A stretch of 64,000 bases of DNA from contig JXTC01000082.1 in assembly GCA_002914845.1 (NCBI GenBank), forward strand, positions 864,133 through 928,132, read 5' to 3'. Origin of the DNA: Trema orientale. Lineage: Eukaryota; Streptophyta; Magnoliopsida; Rosales; Cannabaceae. This document shows positions 1 to 11,400 of the stretch, one piece after another. The translations under genes were made by a program, and so were the position numbers. The notes under the pieces are model-generated. The model was not told the DNA's origin, did no database searches, and worked only from the letters and a program-made list of their open reading frames with translations. The stretch's first letter is position 1. Every line of letters begins with the position of its first letter.

Positions 1-1239
1 TATCACTTGGATCCCCAAACTTTTTTTTGTAGCATTTGAATCCCCAAACTATTATTTTTCGTCACACGTTAGTCTTTGGAAGCTTTTCCGTTAAAAGACC
101 ACGTGCTGTGCGCATGACCTCATTTCCCCTCATTTCCAGGTTATGTCTCTGTTCCCCCTTCTCTCTTTTTTGTCTCTCTCTCTCCATGACTTCATTTCCC
201 CTCATTTCCAGGTTATATCTCTGTCCCCCCTTCTCTCTTCTTCGTCTCTCTCTCTCTCTCTCGTCTTCTTCCTCTTTCTTCAGGTATTTTCTTCATCTCT
301 TTCGCACTTGATATAGATCAATGGCTTACGTGATGCTTTATTACAGTGTTGTTTTTTTTTTCTTTTAATCAGTTTTCTCAGTTTCATTTAAAGAAAAAGC
401 TTGTTTTTTTATGTGTTTTGGATTAATCTGGTTGAAGATATGGAGCTTTATTTTACTTTTTTACTTTAAGAACTCACGGCACTATTGTTTATTTTTTATG
501 AATTTGATGAAAATTAGCTTCGTTGAGATTTGTTTCTGAATATTACTTTAGTTCGAGTTTAGCTGAGTTTGTTAAATTGGTTTATATATATATATATAGT
601 GATTTGTAGTGATTAATCAAATTCATTGCTTGTTTTGGGTAAATTATCTCTGTCATGTGAAAATTTAGGTTTAAATAAAGGGTTTTAGACTCAATTTGTT
701 TTTAATTGCCGTATTTTACCGAGAGGATTTGCTTGTCTGTTTTTGCATGATATACTGGTTTTGTTTCCTTATTTTTAGAATTTTTTCCTGTTCTTGATCC
801 TTTTTGTCTCCAAATAATGATTTTTGTTATTATTATTACTGTCATATTTTGTTAATTAATACTGATAAACCATTTCTTGTTTTTATTCGACAAGTGTTTT
901 GATTTGGGTCTTTGAACACCAATCAAGATAGTGAGTGTACCATGTGAAAATAATAATAATAATAATAATTTTAGTAGTTTACATTTTTGTTACTCCACTG
1001 GACGAGAATTTTGGCACCTTGGGGATTGAGCATTTCCAGGTTATACCATTGAAATCGTGGTCATGTGCACAGCACATGGTCTTTTGACGGGTGTATCAGA
1101 CGGAAAAACTTACAAAGACTAACGTGTGACGGAAAATAATAATTTGAGGATTCAAATGCTACAAAAAAAAAATCTGGGGACCCAAGTGATACGTTAGGAA
1201 AAATTTAGGGTCGTTTAGGGACCTAAGTGATATTATCCC
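1..1239. mobile_element. Mutator-like long-TIR element, left end cut by window
   Basis: The first ~120 bases (TATCACTTGGATCCCCAAAC onward, with the CACACGTTAGTCTTTG and GTGCTGTGC blocks) return as the reverse complement at about 1060-1190, giving long terminal inverted repeats. The right arm continues ~45 bases further (to GTGATATTATCCC at 1239), so the matching outer part of the left arm lies before base 1. No transposase reading frame is seen inside; the interior is AT-rich with a 72-bp tandem duplication near the left arm. It looks like a non-autonomous MULE sitting in an intron of the Pumilio gene, 13 bases before the next exon. The TSD cannot be checked. Confidence 0.75.
116..259 (+). 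repeat. Two tandem 72-bp units, CT-rich
   Basis: The unit starting GACCTCATTTCCCCTCATTT at 116 is repeated from 188 (GACTTCATTTCCCC) with a few differences. Each copy runs into a TCTCTC tract. It lies just inside the left inverted repeat of the element above. The short reading frame across it is only a by-product of this repeat. Confidence 0.75.
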
Positions 1240-1252
1240 TTTTCTTTTTTAG

Positions 1253-2337
1253 CAGCCTCTTCTGGATGAAATAACATCAAACTGTCTTGAAATAGCAACA
1301 GACAAATATGGATCTCGAGTTTTGGCAAACTGTATGATAAAAGCTAAAGGCGAAGTTTTGGACACTTTTGTGGATCGCGTAACATCGAATGCTTTCTCTA
1401 TTTCACAAGACCGCTATGGGTATTTTGTCATTCTCACTACTCTTGCTAATGTTTTGTGTGTATTATGATGAATCAATGATCATTATGTTGCGATAAAATT
1501 TATAACTTAAACAGTCGATTAAATTTATAGGACACCTGTATAACATATATACTAAATGACTCAAACGGAGTTAAAGATCAGAGACTAGTACAGATCTACC
1601 TGCTTTTTGCAATTTTTAATTTCTATTTCTTATGTATCTGTGTAAAGTATGAAATAACTTCACATATTTCAAACTCCCAAACGTATTTCAATTTTTTTTT
1701 CCCCTCTCATAAAATAGACTTATTATCTTTCTCCAGGAACCATGTTGTTCAATACATAATAGAATTGAATGTGCCACAAATCAATCAAGAAATAACGGTG
1801 CAGCTTAAAGGGGAATTCGGCTATCTGTCCATGTACAGACGTGGAAGCTATATCGTTCAGAGACTTGAAATTTTCCAGAGAAGAAATTGCTAACAAGATC
1901 ACCGATGAAATTTTGAGTAGTCCTCAAGCCTTGCAAGTTCTTCTAAACCCGTATGGAAATTATGTTGCTCAGTCAGCTTTGGAAGCTTCTACAGTAAGAT
2001 CTCTTTGATAATTTTAACTTTTAAGAAATATACAACTATAATACCTATGTTTTTCAAGAACATAATAATTACATTTATATATGCCCTCGGCATTTTGGAC
2101 CCCATCGTTTTCCTTCAATTTTAATTTTCTTATACTGTGGAACATGTTTGAGCTCCTATCTAGTCACTTTCTCGTTTTTGTTTGAAATTTTTTTGACTTG
2201 TTGACTTTCTTGCCAAGCAGGGGTCAACCCGAAATGCCCTGGATCAACTCATTGAGAGATCTTCCCCACAGCTGCAGACGACTACATGGGGAAGGATTGT
2301 GCTGGGTAATAAATCAAAGATTCTGAATCAAAATTAG
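1253..2337 (+). pseudogene. Pumilio (PUF) RNA-binding protein, 3' exons, frameshifted
   Basis: Three exons of a PUF domain are visible: 1253-1419, 1737-1993 and 2221-2337, with GT donors at 1420 and 1994 and AG acceptors at 1251, 1735 and 2219; the upstream exons lie before the window. Exon 1 encodes a Puf repeat with CLEIATDKYGSRVLANCM and ends at SISQDRYG; exon 2 resumes NHVVQYIIEL and contains YGNYVAQSALEAS; exon 3 ends GNKSKILNQN and TAG. PUF proteins bind 3' UTRs and repress or destabilise mRNAs in the cytoplasm. In exon 2 the frame breaks at about 1858-1864: reading on from GSYIVQR meets a stop at 1891, while the other frame gives LKFSREEIANKITDEILSS through to the normal end, so two bases are missing or one is extra. 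Unless this is an assembly error, the copy has lost its last Puf repeats and is probably a pseudogene. The family most resembles the APUM7-12 type. Confidence 0.75.
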
Positions 2338-3489
2338 TTAAGCACAAACGAGTACCAGCACTTATGTACTATGGCATTTCCCTAGCCGACTTTTAAGCTC
2401 TTGTTAGGTCTGTCACTTTGGCTTTATGTGGGTCTTTAGGCTCTCGCTTTAGGTCTGTTATTATATTCAGATATATTAGTGTGTTTCTATGACTTTTATC
2501 ATAGGTCGTGTCTGTAAAGAAGACTTAGTTCCTGTTCAGTACGTGACATGGTAGAACAGTACCAATTCTTGTTTTCCCATTTTGTGATCGTTGTTTATTA
2601 GTGTGTTTGTTGTTAATATTAGGCATATGAACTTGGATGACGATAGATTTATCTATGCATCTATGGACATGACACAAAATCTAGAACGCCAAGGCAAAAC
2701 CAGATGATTATGTCAAATGCATTAGTCATTCGAGTACAACGTCAAATCTAAACAGAACCACCAGAATGTCAATACCAATGTCACTTGTTAAAACCACAAC
2801 AACGTTAAAGACTCTAAAACCAACAAAATATAATATCTAATATCCGGGTACAATTTCATAAAGAGGTGAGGGTTTACCCTTCTTTCGTTTTGGTCCTCGG
2901 GTTATGGTAAAATCACTAGTGGTTCTTAAAGTATGTTCATGCTAAAAAAAATTAAGGGTGTTTGAGCAGTTCATGTCATTCAATGTTTTTTTTTTTCCTC
3001 CCCACAATTGAATCGGTTAAATGTCCCACAAGAACTAAAAGAAGATAACTAAAGATGCTCTCTTAAAATTTCACTCTTTCCAATTTCCTCACGCTTCATA
3101 GAGTAAAGAAGAAACTAAGGTCGAGTTTCTTCATCTCAATAAATGCAAAATTGCAAGAAAAAACGAACTCATAGTTCGATCACATGACAGAACCAATAAT
3201 CCAAAGACGGTACCAATGAAAAATCATATCACCGCAAAAAGGGAGCCTTTCGAATACAATGAACCATACAGGTATAATTCTTAACTTATCCGTTACCGTT
3301 AATTCCACAATCGAATGGTGTTGATTGAATTAGCATCAGGACACTCAAAATCAGAGAGCTAAAAAAGAACTACTCAAATACAAATTGAATACCATTTGAC
3401 ACTATCAAACCAGTGATTTGTGAAAACATCATACGAAAGTTGACGGTAATTAAAGCTTCATCAAGTAAAAAATATTGTCGTACGGCAGT
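2338..3489. other. Intergenic, no gene seen
   Basis: AT-rich sequence between the Pumilio stop codon and the stop codon of the minus-strand thioredoxin-like gene. It must hold the converging 3' UTRs of both genes. I see no coding homology, RNA gene or clear inverted repeat. Confidence 0.6.
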
Positions 3490-4841
3490 TTACTCTGAAT
3501 CTGACGAGTCTGGATTTGTGCTTTGCCTGACGTTCCTCCTGGTATGTGCAGAAGACTTTGATGAATTTACTGATGATTCACCCTCAAAAAAGATGACTTG
3601 AGATTTAGCCAGTCTTTCCTCCAGTTCCTCTGTGCTGAACTCATCTTTCCCGCCGAGCTCATCAAATCCCACCTAATACACATTGAAACATATGTCGAAA
3701 TGTTAAAAGAAATCAACGAAGAGAGTACAGAAACTAATTAATCAAATCCGCGACCAACCAAGTAAATCGTTCCATATAGCATACCACATAATCATCCACT
3801 TTAGCGTTCTTTATGAGGGCGAGAGTTGGCAGGACAACTATCTTTAACTTCTCGGCTAAGAATGGGCTTTTCTCAGCATGGATCTTCACAAATCGAGTCT
3901 CTATGTGCTGCTTTGCCAATATACTCAAGTGCTTGTCCACCACCTACAAATGAACTGCAAAAATCAATTTTGTTTTCTAATTTTAAAGTCTGAATTAACA
4001 TTAAAAACAAATGAAGCCAATTACTTCATAGAATACATCACATGATTACACAATATCCCAGCCAAAAGAACATGTCAAATTATCTATGACTAAACCACAT
4101 TCAAGACTGAAGTAAAGTGGAACACATTGTGATCAACAAGTTTTAACTTTGAGTTCTACATAGAAACCTCAATAGAAAATCTTGCCAAAAATCTCAACTG
4201 GCAATGGTAAGAAAGGGGTAACTTTGCTTTACTTTCAAAACCCCCTTAGTACTTTATTATGCCATTAATGTCACACCCATCTCCTCAAATGCACACCAGC
4301 TTAACACCGATCAAAATCAGACTTTAATTTTTACCATAAAAATCTCTAGCTTTCACTTCCAAGAACAATTTTGTAAATTCTAATAAATAAATAAAAAAAT
4401 TAAGAAAAAAATAAATAAAAAAAGAACCTTGCAGGGCCAGTTATCGCGGTAGAAATGGCAGACGACGCGATCGCTGGCCTTGACGATGGAGAAGAAGTCC
4501 TTCTCGGAAGGGATCTCTGAGTACTCGCCATGGCCGAGGGCGATCCAACGGCTACGCTTCTCCGCCATCTTCTTCATCTGCTGGAGCCTCCGCTCCCTCA
4601 GCGCCTCCATGTCGTCCATGTCAAGCCGTTCCAACGCCGCGATCTCCTCATCTAGCTTGTCCTCCACCGCCTTCGCCACCGTCAACACCTGCTTCTCCAC
4701 TATCTGCGAAAAAAAAAAAAATTATTCAAAAAAAAGTGAAAAATCATGAAAATTATATACAGTTTAATTACGAAATTATCTGTTTGTTTGTACAGAAAAT
4801 GAGAGATGCGAAAGTACCTCTTGAATTTTCGGGTTCTCCAT
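3490..4841 (-). CDS. Thioredoxin domain-containing protein 9 (TXNDC9/PLP3-like) homologue
   Basis: Four exons on the minus strand: 4818-4841, 4428-4703, 3785-3943 and 3490-3672, all with GT-AG borders and joining in phase to 642 nt, 213 residues. The start gives MENPKIQE; exon 2 carries a charged coiled-coil helix (DEEIAALERLDMDDMEAL, then the arginine-rich RERRLQQMKKMAEKRSRW) followed by HGEYSEIPSEKDFF and VVCHFYRDNWPCK; exon 3 has HIETRFVKIHAEKSPFLAEK and the conserved LPTLALIKN; exon 4 starts VGFDELGG and ends in the acidic tail NPDSSDSE. This order (coiled coil, thioredoxin fold, short acidic tail) and the length match TXNDC9/phosducin-like proteins, which assist the CCT chaperonin in folding tubulin and actin. 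The CXXC redox pair of true thioredoxins is absent, as is usual in this family. The gene looks intact. Confidence 0.93.
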
Positions 4842-5096
4842 TTTGATGGAATTCACTGATTCAGTCTCACACACGGACTCTGTTTTTGCTAGATTTAGTA
4901 CACTGTTTTTTTTTTTTTTTTTTTCTCTCTTTCAAATGATTTTTTCTGATTGGGAGGAGAGGAGTTAGGAGAGGAGAGTGTGAGCTCTGTTTCTTTTTTT
5001 TTTTTTTAAATTATTGTTGAATAGAGGCGAGAACAAATATGGAGACGACGTCGTTACTGTCACATGGGCCTCTGGTGTCAAGTTGAGCGGGCAAAA

Positions 5097-5555
5097 AGAG
5101 AAATTTACGCTTAGTACCCGGTTTTAAAACTTATTTTTATATATACCCGTTTTTAATTTTTCTTTCATGAATACCCTTTTAATTGTCTACATTTCATGAA
5201 CAAAATATGAGTGGTCCACATTTACAATATAAATTTTATACATGAGGTATGTATTTCATGTATAAAATATGAATAGTATACATTTACAATATAAATGTTT
5301 ACCACGGTTTACATTTTTCATTATAAATTTGATTTATAAATGTGTGTCAATTTTTAGGGTAATTTTTATCCTTAAAATGTAAATTATAGTATATATTTGA
5401 TACATGTATATATTTTATTTGTAAAATTGTAGTGGTCTATATTTCTCTTAAAAAGATATAAAAATGGGTATTTATGAAACAAAAATAAAAATAGGTATTT
5501 ATGAAAATATAGTTTTGAAACGGGTATTTATGAACTGTTTCGGGCAAATTTCCTC
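5097..5555. mobile_element. Small TIR element (MITE), ~460 bp
   Basis: The left end (GAGAAATTTACGC, TACCCGGTTTTAAAAC, TTTCATGAATACCC) is matched by the reverse complement of the right end (GAGGAAATTTGCCCG, AATACCCGTTTCAAAAC, GTTTCATAAATACCC) over roughly 80 bp. The centre is AT-rich and non-coding. It lies about 250 bp upstream of the thioredoxin-like gene. Ends are approximate and I could not fix a TSD. Confidence 0.55.
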
Positions 5556-6123
5556 GTGGCCCAGCCCAGTCACCAAATAATGATGAGCTTCTTTCATGGA
5601 TAGCCGTACTACTTTGGGAATTTGACATAAATAATGGTAATTTGGACTAAAATGACTTTTTTTTAGCAGTATTTAAAAACATGACTCACTTTAGTAGTAT
5701 CACAGTGTAATGTGATAAATCATACTATCTGTAATCGTTAAAAATTATTAAATATGATTTTTTTAGGATCAATCAATGGTCATATACTATGTAACTCCCT
5801 TTACGCAACACTATGACACTATCAAAAAAAAGTCATTATTCAAAGCACTCCTGAACTCTTCCCTACTAATTTTGTAGCAATTTTCTTTAGGGAAAAAAAT
5901 CCAAAAACTGAATCTAATACCATCCTCTAGAACTATTATTACTCATCCTAATTACCCGATAATATTCATTGTGATCCCGGAGCTTTTAGCAAAATGGTCG
6001 AACTTTGGGATCATGTTTTCGAAATTTTTTAGCCAAATGGCTGAATATATTAATTGATAATCCATACATCTAAGTATATCAGTAAAAGTTAAAATTAATT
6101 TAGTAGTATAAGAATTGATGTAC
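5556..6123. other. Intergenic, no gene seen
   Basis: AT-rich sequence between two small TIR elements. No coding or structural signal recognised. Confidence 0.5.
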
Positions 6124-6549
6124 TGCCATATTTGGTAAGAGGGAAAAGTTAGAGGAAGGAAAGAGTTGGAGGAAAAAATGAAGGAAAAATAAAAAATAGG
6201 GTTATTTGGTAGGAAGGAAAAGGGAAGAGAAAAACAAAAGAGAGAAAAAAGAGGATGGAAAAATAATATGTGGGTCCCATAAAAAATTTTCTCTCCAAAT
6301 TGGAGGAAAAGAGGGAAGGAAAAAGAATTAATTAATAAGAAATTTAATTTACTAAATTATCCTTGTGTACTAATTTTACAATAATAATATAGAAGATAAA
6401 ATAGTCATTTTACAATACATCAATTTTCTTTCTTTCTTACATATCAAACAACTATAAGGGAAAAATATTTTCTTTCCTTCTTACGTATTTTTTTCTTCTT
6501 CTTATTTTTTTCTTCTGTCCTATTTTCTTTCCTATCTACCAAACATAGC
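6124..6549. mobile_element. Purine-rich MITE, ~425 bp
   Basis: The left end GCCATATTTGGTAAGAGGG and the right end (read on the other strand) GCTATGTTTGGTAGATAGG form imperfect inverted repeats. The left half is GGAAAG-rich and the right half is the matching TTTCC-rich strand, so most of the element can fold back on itself. No coding capacity. TSD not clear. Confidence 0.6.
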
Positions 6550-6776
6550 AATATAAATCATACCTAATATAGCAGCCGACGTAAACTATCTTAGAAAGTA
6601 TTTCGACTATTTAACATAAGAAAAACGATGTGGGATGCTGTCCCCCTCACCCCCACCCCCCCTCTCCTAATTTCTTCTTCCTTTTTTAAAAAATTATTTC
6701 ATATATGCCATATAAAAATTGATTAGTTGGTGTGTTAAAATTAGGATAGACGTTGGTATATAAATATATAAACTAA

Positions 6777-6948
6777 GGGCGCGTCTACAGTAGGGGCGCC
6801 CCTATGTAGGGCCCTGTCTATTCACCGTTGGATGGGAATCTGTATATAAATAGATTCTCCACAGATTCCCGTTATTCTCCACAGATTCCCATCCAACGAT
6901 AATTAAGGCATGACTCTACGTAGGGATGCCCCTACCGTAGTCATCCCC
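6777..6948 (+). mobile_element. 172-bp MITE, family M1 copy 1
   Basis: Starts GGGCGCGTCTACAGTAGGGG and ends CTACCGTAGTCATCCCC, with inverted internal segments (GGGAATCTGT / ACAGATTCCC). The same sequence is found at 33696 (with an insert), 34803 (opposite orientation) and 35685. Non-coding; the long inverted arms suggest a deletion derivative of a TIR transposon. Confidence 0.8.
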
Positions 6949-7773
6949 ACTAACATAAACTAAATTGATATTTTATTTTCTTTCTCCTTTTCAAATTCTT
7001 GTACGGTATGCACTTATGGAAAGTCAGACTCAGATAAAGAAAATTCCGTCTTATAATTTTCTTCACAACTATCATATTGTCTGCCAAATCAACCAGCTGA
7101 AGAAGTTTGCATGGATCTGTATATAAACATTAGCTCTTGACCATCTTTTTGTAATTATCTTCGCAACAAGTCCACTACGAATTGTAACATGTATGCATTG
7201 GGAGAGTGTACCATTGAGACTCGCATGACTTGGCAAATGTTTTTGTTGTTACATCGCCCACGTGATGGTTATAACTCGTTAAGGTTACTAAGTTAATTAC
7301 TAGATTTGGGATTAGATTTTCATGTCTATTTATTAATTTAGCTCTCTTATTTCCATTGTATATATACATTATTTCTTTTCTTCTCTATCACGGAACAGTT
7401 TTATACATTTACAAGGTTAACTAGAGGTAAAGTTAGTATTTTCAATAGGCTTGAGATATATCAAAACCGTGGAAAGAATTCCACATGCCATAAAAAAAAA
7501 ATAAAAAAAAAAAAAAATGAATGAAAAATGAAAAAAAGACATGCATTAGTTTATGAGTAGTACCTCATGATTGACAGGCTGATTGACAGGCTTTCATTAA
7601 AAGCACACACCTTTTAACATATAGTCGGAGGTAGGTACACGATTTAAATTCTGAAGTTGGTATAAGCAAATTAATCGAGGCAAGCTTCTTGATATATGGT
7701 AATTAAGAGGCTCTTTAATTTAAAAACAGCGAGATTATTGTTCAAAGTACTGCTTCGTATGTAATTTTCAAGC
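6949..7773. other. Intergenic, no gene seen
   Basis: AT-rich stretch up to the 5' end of the Gypsy element, with an A-rich run near 7490-7545. No supported gene. Confidence 0.5.
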
Positions 7774-8371
7774 TGTTATGCGATCTTAAATTCATTATTG
7801 GTCAACGTTGAGAAAGTCAAAAGTCAGATATATCGGGTCGCATAAGTATTCTCTTAGTTAAAGTGTGACCTCATCCGAATATGACTGATGCGACCAGGAA
7901 AAAAGGGAAAACGGTTCAAGCTTCACCAAAGGGGTAATAAGTATAGAAAAGGAAACAAGCTTCAGAATGGAGATCGAGTGATTCCCTTATTTAATAAAGG
8001 ATGTTACCCGATTCTATATTACCTAAAATTGTGTTTCTGATTATACTTACTCGTTTATGTGATTAGGAAACTCTGTGACCCTCACCTATATAAAGGGGGC
8101 TCAGTTTCACGATTGGGGGATCTGGGAGACAACCTACATTCTTCACAAAACACTTCATTACGCTCTGTAATTCTCTGCTCTCACCTTGAGACAGAAACTC
8201 TTGTAATTCTCCAGAAAATAGTGAAAAACAGTGGACGTAGGCTTATCTTTTTGGGGCTGAACCACTATAAAATTTGTGTCTCCTTATTTATTTTGCTTTA
8301 TTAATTTTTTTCACACACAAGCCACATCTCGCAATTTCCTATATTTATTGTTGACAAAACCTCCGTCAACA
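7774..8371 (+). repeat. 5' LTR of the Gypsy element
   Basis: 598 bp, starting TGTTATGCGATC and ending CCTCCGTCAACA. It holds a TATATAAA box and a downstream region rich in CTCTGTAATTCTC. It pairs with 18185-18788. Confidence 0.95.
8087..8094 (+). promoter_or_regulatory. TATA box in 5' LTR
   Basis: CCTATATAAAGGGGGC is a standard plant core promoter sequence, placed where the U3/R border is expected. The same box is at 18498-18505 in the 3' LTR. Transcription would start some 30 bases downstream, in TCAGTTTCACGATTG. Confidence 0.75.
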
Positions 8372-8372
8372 A

Positions 8373-8391
8373 TTGGCGCTAGAAGGAGGGC
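8373..8391 (+). other. Primer binding site
   Basis: TTGGCGCTAGAAGGAGGGC follows the LTR end by one base. Position and the TGGCGC start are typical for a tRNA primer site in Ty3/Gypsy elements. I could not assign the tRNA with confidence. Confidence 0.65.
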
Positions 8392-8432
8392 TATTCCAGC
8401 AAAGTGTTACATCAATTTTGCTTCTTCCAACA

Positions 8433-11400
8433 ATGGCAAACACCAGAAATACCACCAGAAACGCTGGACTTAGCCAAAATCAACCTCAAAGCACTACAGC
8501 TGCGCAGGATAATCCTGTTCAGGATCAACCTGCTGTGATCGCACCAGAAAACATCATCCAAAGACAGGACAGAATGGAGGACGCACTGGCGAACCTTCAG
8601 CAAATAACCAGTCAAATCAATGATTCTCTGCGACGGCTTGCCGAAAGACAGATGGTCACCCCGCCACAGCAAGAACGTCCCAGAAATCGCCCTGCTTGGC
8701 AACCAGAAAAAGGAATCCAGATCCGAGAGGCAGGAACTCGCGATCAATCTAGAGCCCAACAGGAGCGTCAGGTAGATCGTACTTCTAAAGGCAAAGGTAA
8801 GGTCGCAGACTTGCCACAAGGATCTGGCACTGGAAGTTCGAGCACCGATCGTGATCGTGGACAACCTTCTAGGAGAGCAAACGTCAATCGGGATCAAAGC
8901 AGCGAGCGGAATCGTCAATCGAGGAGCGTCTTCGAAAGAATTAGCAGAGAACCTAGGCGGAATCCAGTGGACCTGCGACAACATTTAGAACAGCGACGTA
9001 GTCATGAGCAATCCACATCGCATCGTCAAAGCCAAAGTCGATTTCGTCGTACAATTACGATTGAGTCTTCACAGAAGTCGCAGCAGACCCAGCCTGGCCA
9101 ACCTGCAGCTATACAACGTGATGACAATCAAAGACCACCCCTGCCACTAACTAATGCCCTTCCTGCGAACATTGATGTTCATAATTTAAGGATTGCATTA
9201 GAAACAATGGCTGGCTGGGATGATGAACTCGTGGATGGATATCGACAGTCGCCATTCAACGAGGAAGTTCGAGCTGCAGCTCTTCCTGGTGGATTTAAAC
9301 TTCCCACCATAAACATGTTTGATGGGAAAACAGATCCACAGGATCATATGGACCACTTCAACGATCTAATGGAGCTCCATCGGATTGATGACCTCGCAAG
9401 GTGTAGATGCTTCGCTGTAACTCTCTCTGGAGCAGCAAAAAAGTGGTTTCGAGGGCTGTAAGCCAGGCTCAATCTCTTCTTGGCAACAACTTCAAACTGC
9501 GTTCTTAAGGTAGTTTCAGGCTGCTAAAAGTTTCAACGTCCCATTAATCAGCCTATCAAATATTCGCCAAGGTCCAGAGGAGACTCTGCGATCCTATCTC
9601 AATCGTTTCACCTCTGAGCTGGCGAAAGTTAATAACCCGCCTGAAGGAGGAGTTTTAACTCTATTGATGGCGGGAGTGCGAGCAGAAACGAAACTCTGGG
9701 AAGAATTGCTCGAACGGGAGTGTAGAACTCTTGAAGACTTTTATTGACGAGTTGGTCGTCATCTGCGTGTAGAATCTTCACGAGAGAATCTTCGCAAGAC
9801 GAAGGGAGGAGCGAAGGATTCAACCAAAGATGCGACCACGTCCAGCAACAACAACAATAAAAAGNCGAACAAGAGAAAAAGCGAGCAATCAACGGAAAAG
9901 CAGCCTGAACCGAAGAAGCAAGAAGTTCCCAGAGCTCCCATGAGATTCAACAACTATACCGAGCTGAATGCACCTATAGATCATATTTATGCAGTGACAA
10001 ATCAGCATGAACGATATCGTCAACCGGAGCCGATTAAACGGGACAGAGTGAAACGTGATCCCAATAAGTTTTGCCGATACCACAACGATAGTGGACATGA
10101 TACCAATAACTGCTACGCCCTAAAAGATGAGATCGAGAGATTAATTAAAGAAGGACGACTGAGGCAGTATACCTGGCAAAACAATGAACGAAGAGATGAA
10201 AACCAACAGCGACCTCCCGAAGTACAACGCGAAGTGCGAACTATTTTCGGAGAGCCGCATGTTGGAGGAGATTCGAAGAGGGCACAAGATAGATATGCAA
10301 GAGAAGCTAGACAGCAGCCATTGACTAATATCATGCATCTTGAGCGGCGACCACAAAAGCTTCAGAGGGTACCCGATATGGACATCACCTTTACAGAGCA
10401 GGACGCAAGAGAAGTCCATTACCCGCATAATGACGCTCTAGTCAATAAAATCAACTGTGGAAGCACTCAGCTGTGGCGAGTACTGGTCGATAATGGAAGT
10501 GCTGTGGATATCTTGTACTACGACGCCTTCAAGAAGATGGGGTTGAGCGATGGTGATTTGAAACCTACCGTCACTCCACTCTATGGATTTATGGGAGATA
10601 GTATAATGCCTAGGGGCATGATTGAGTTGATGGTTAATGTTGGAACTTATCCAAGAGTTTCAATGGTAATGACTCAATTCTTGGTTGTAGATTGCCCCTC
10701 TGCATTTAATGCTGTACTGGGAAGACCGACTCTCAGGGAACTTCGAGCTGTCACCTCTATTTATCATCTCGCTATGAAGTTCCCAACGCAGCATGGAGTA
10801 GGAGAAGTGCGAGGTAACCAATATGACGCACGTACATGTTATAACAATTCTTTGAAGCTTGCTTCAAAAGATACATCGCCTCGCACAATGATGGTCCAAC
10901 TAAAAGGGAAAGCGTCAATCGAAGACCTCGATCCTCGAGAAATTGATGAAGAAGTCAAAACTGGACCTATTGAAGATTTGGAGGATCTGGCAATTGACGA
11001 ATCTTCAAGGATTCTCAAAATCGGGGTGAAGCTTCACGAACCTGTGCGAGCTGAGATGATCGCTTTTTTTAGGTCGAATTTGGATATCTTCGCATGGCAA
11101 CATTCGGATATGGTGGGGATTGATCCAAATGTCATATACCATCGCCTCAACATAGATACAACAAAAAGACCAGTTCGACAGAAAAGAAGGGCAATGGATC
11201 CAGAACGCTATGTTGCATTAAAGGAAGAGGTGGACAAGCTGCTCGAAATCGGATTTATTAGGGAATCTTTTTATCCAAACTGGCTTGCAAACCCGGTTTT
11301 GGTAAAGAAACCCAACGGGAAGTGGAGAACTTGTATCGACTTCACCGACCTTAACAAGGCCTGCCCGAAAGATAGTTTTCCACTCCCAAGAATTGATCAG

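Noticed and set aside
8412..8984. 190-codon minus-strand frame
   Set aside because: It is the complement of the Gypsy gag start; gag has the family motifs and the LTR context, the minus frame has none.
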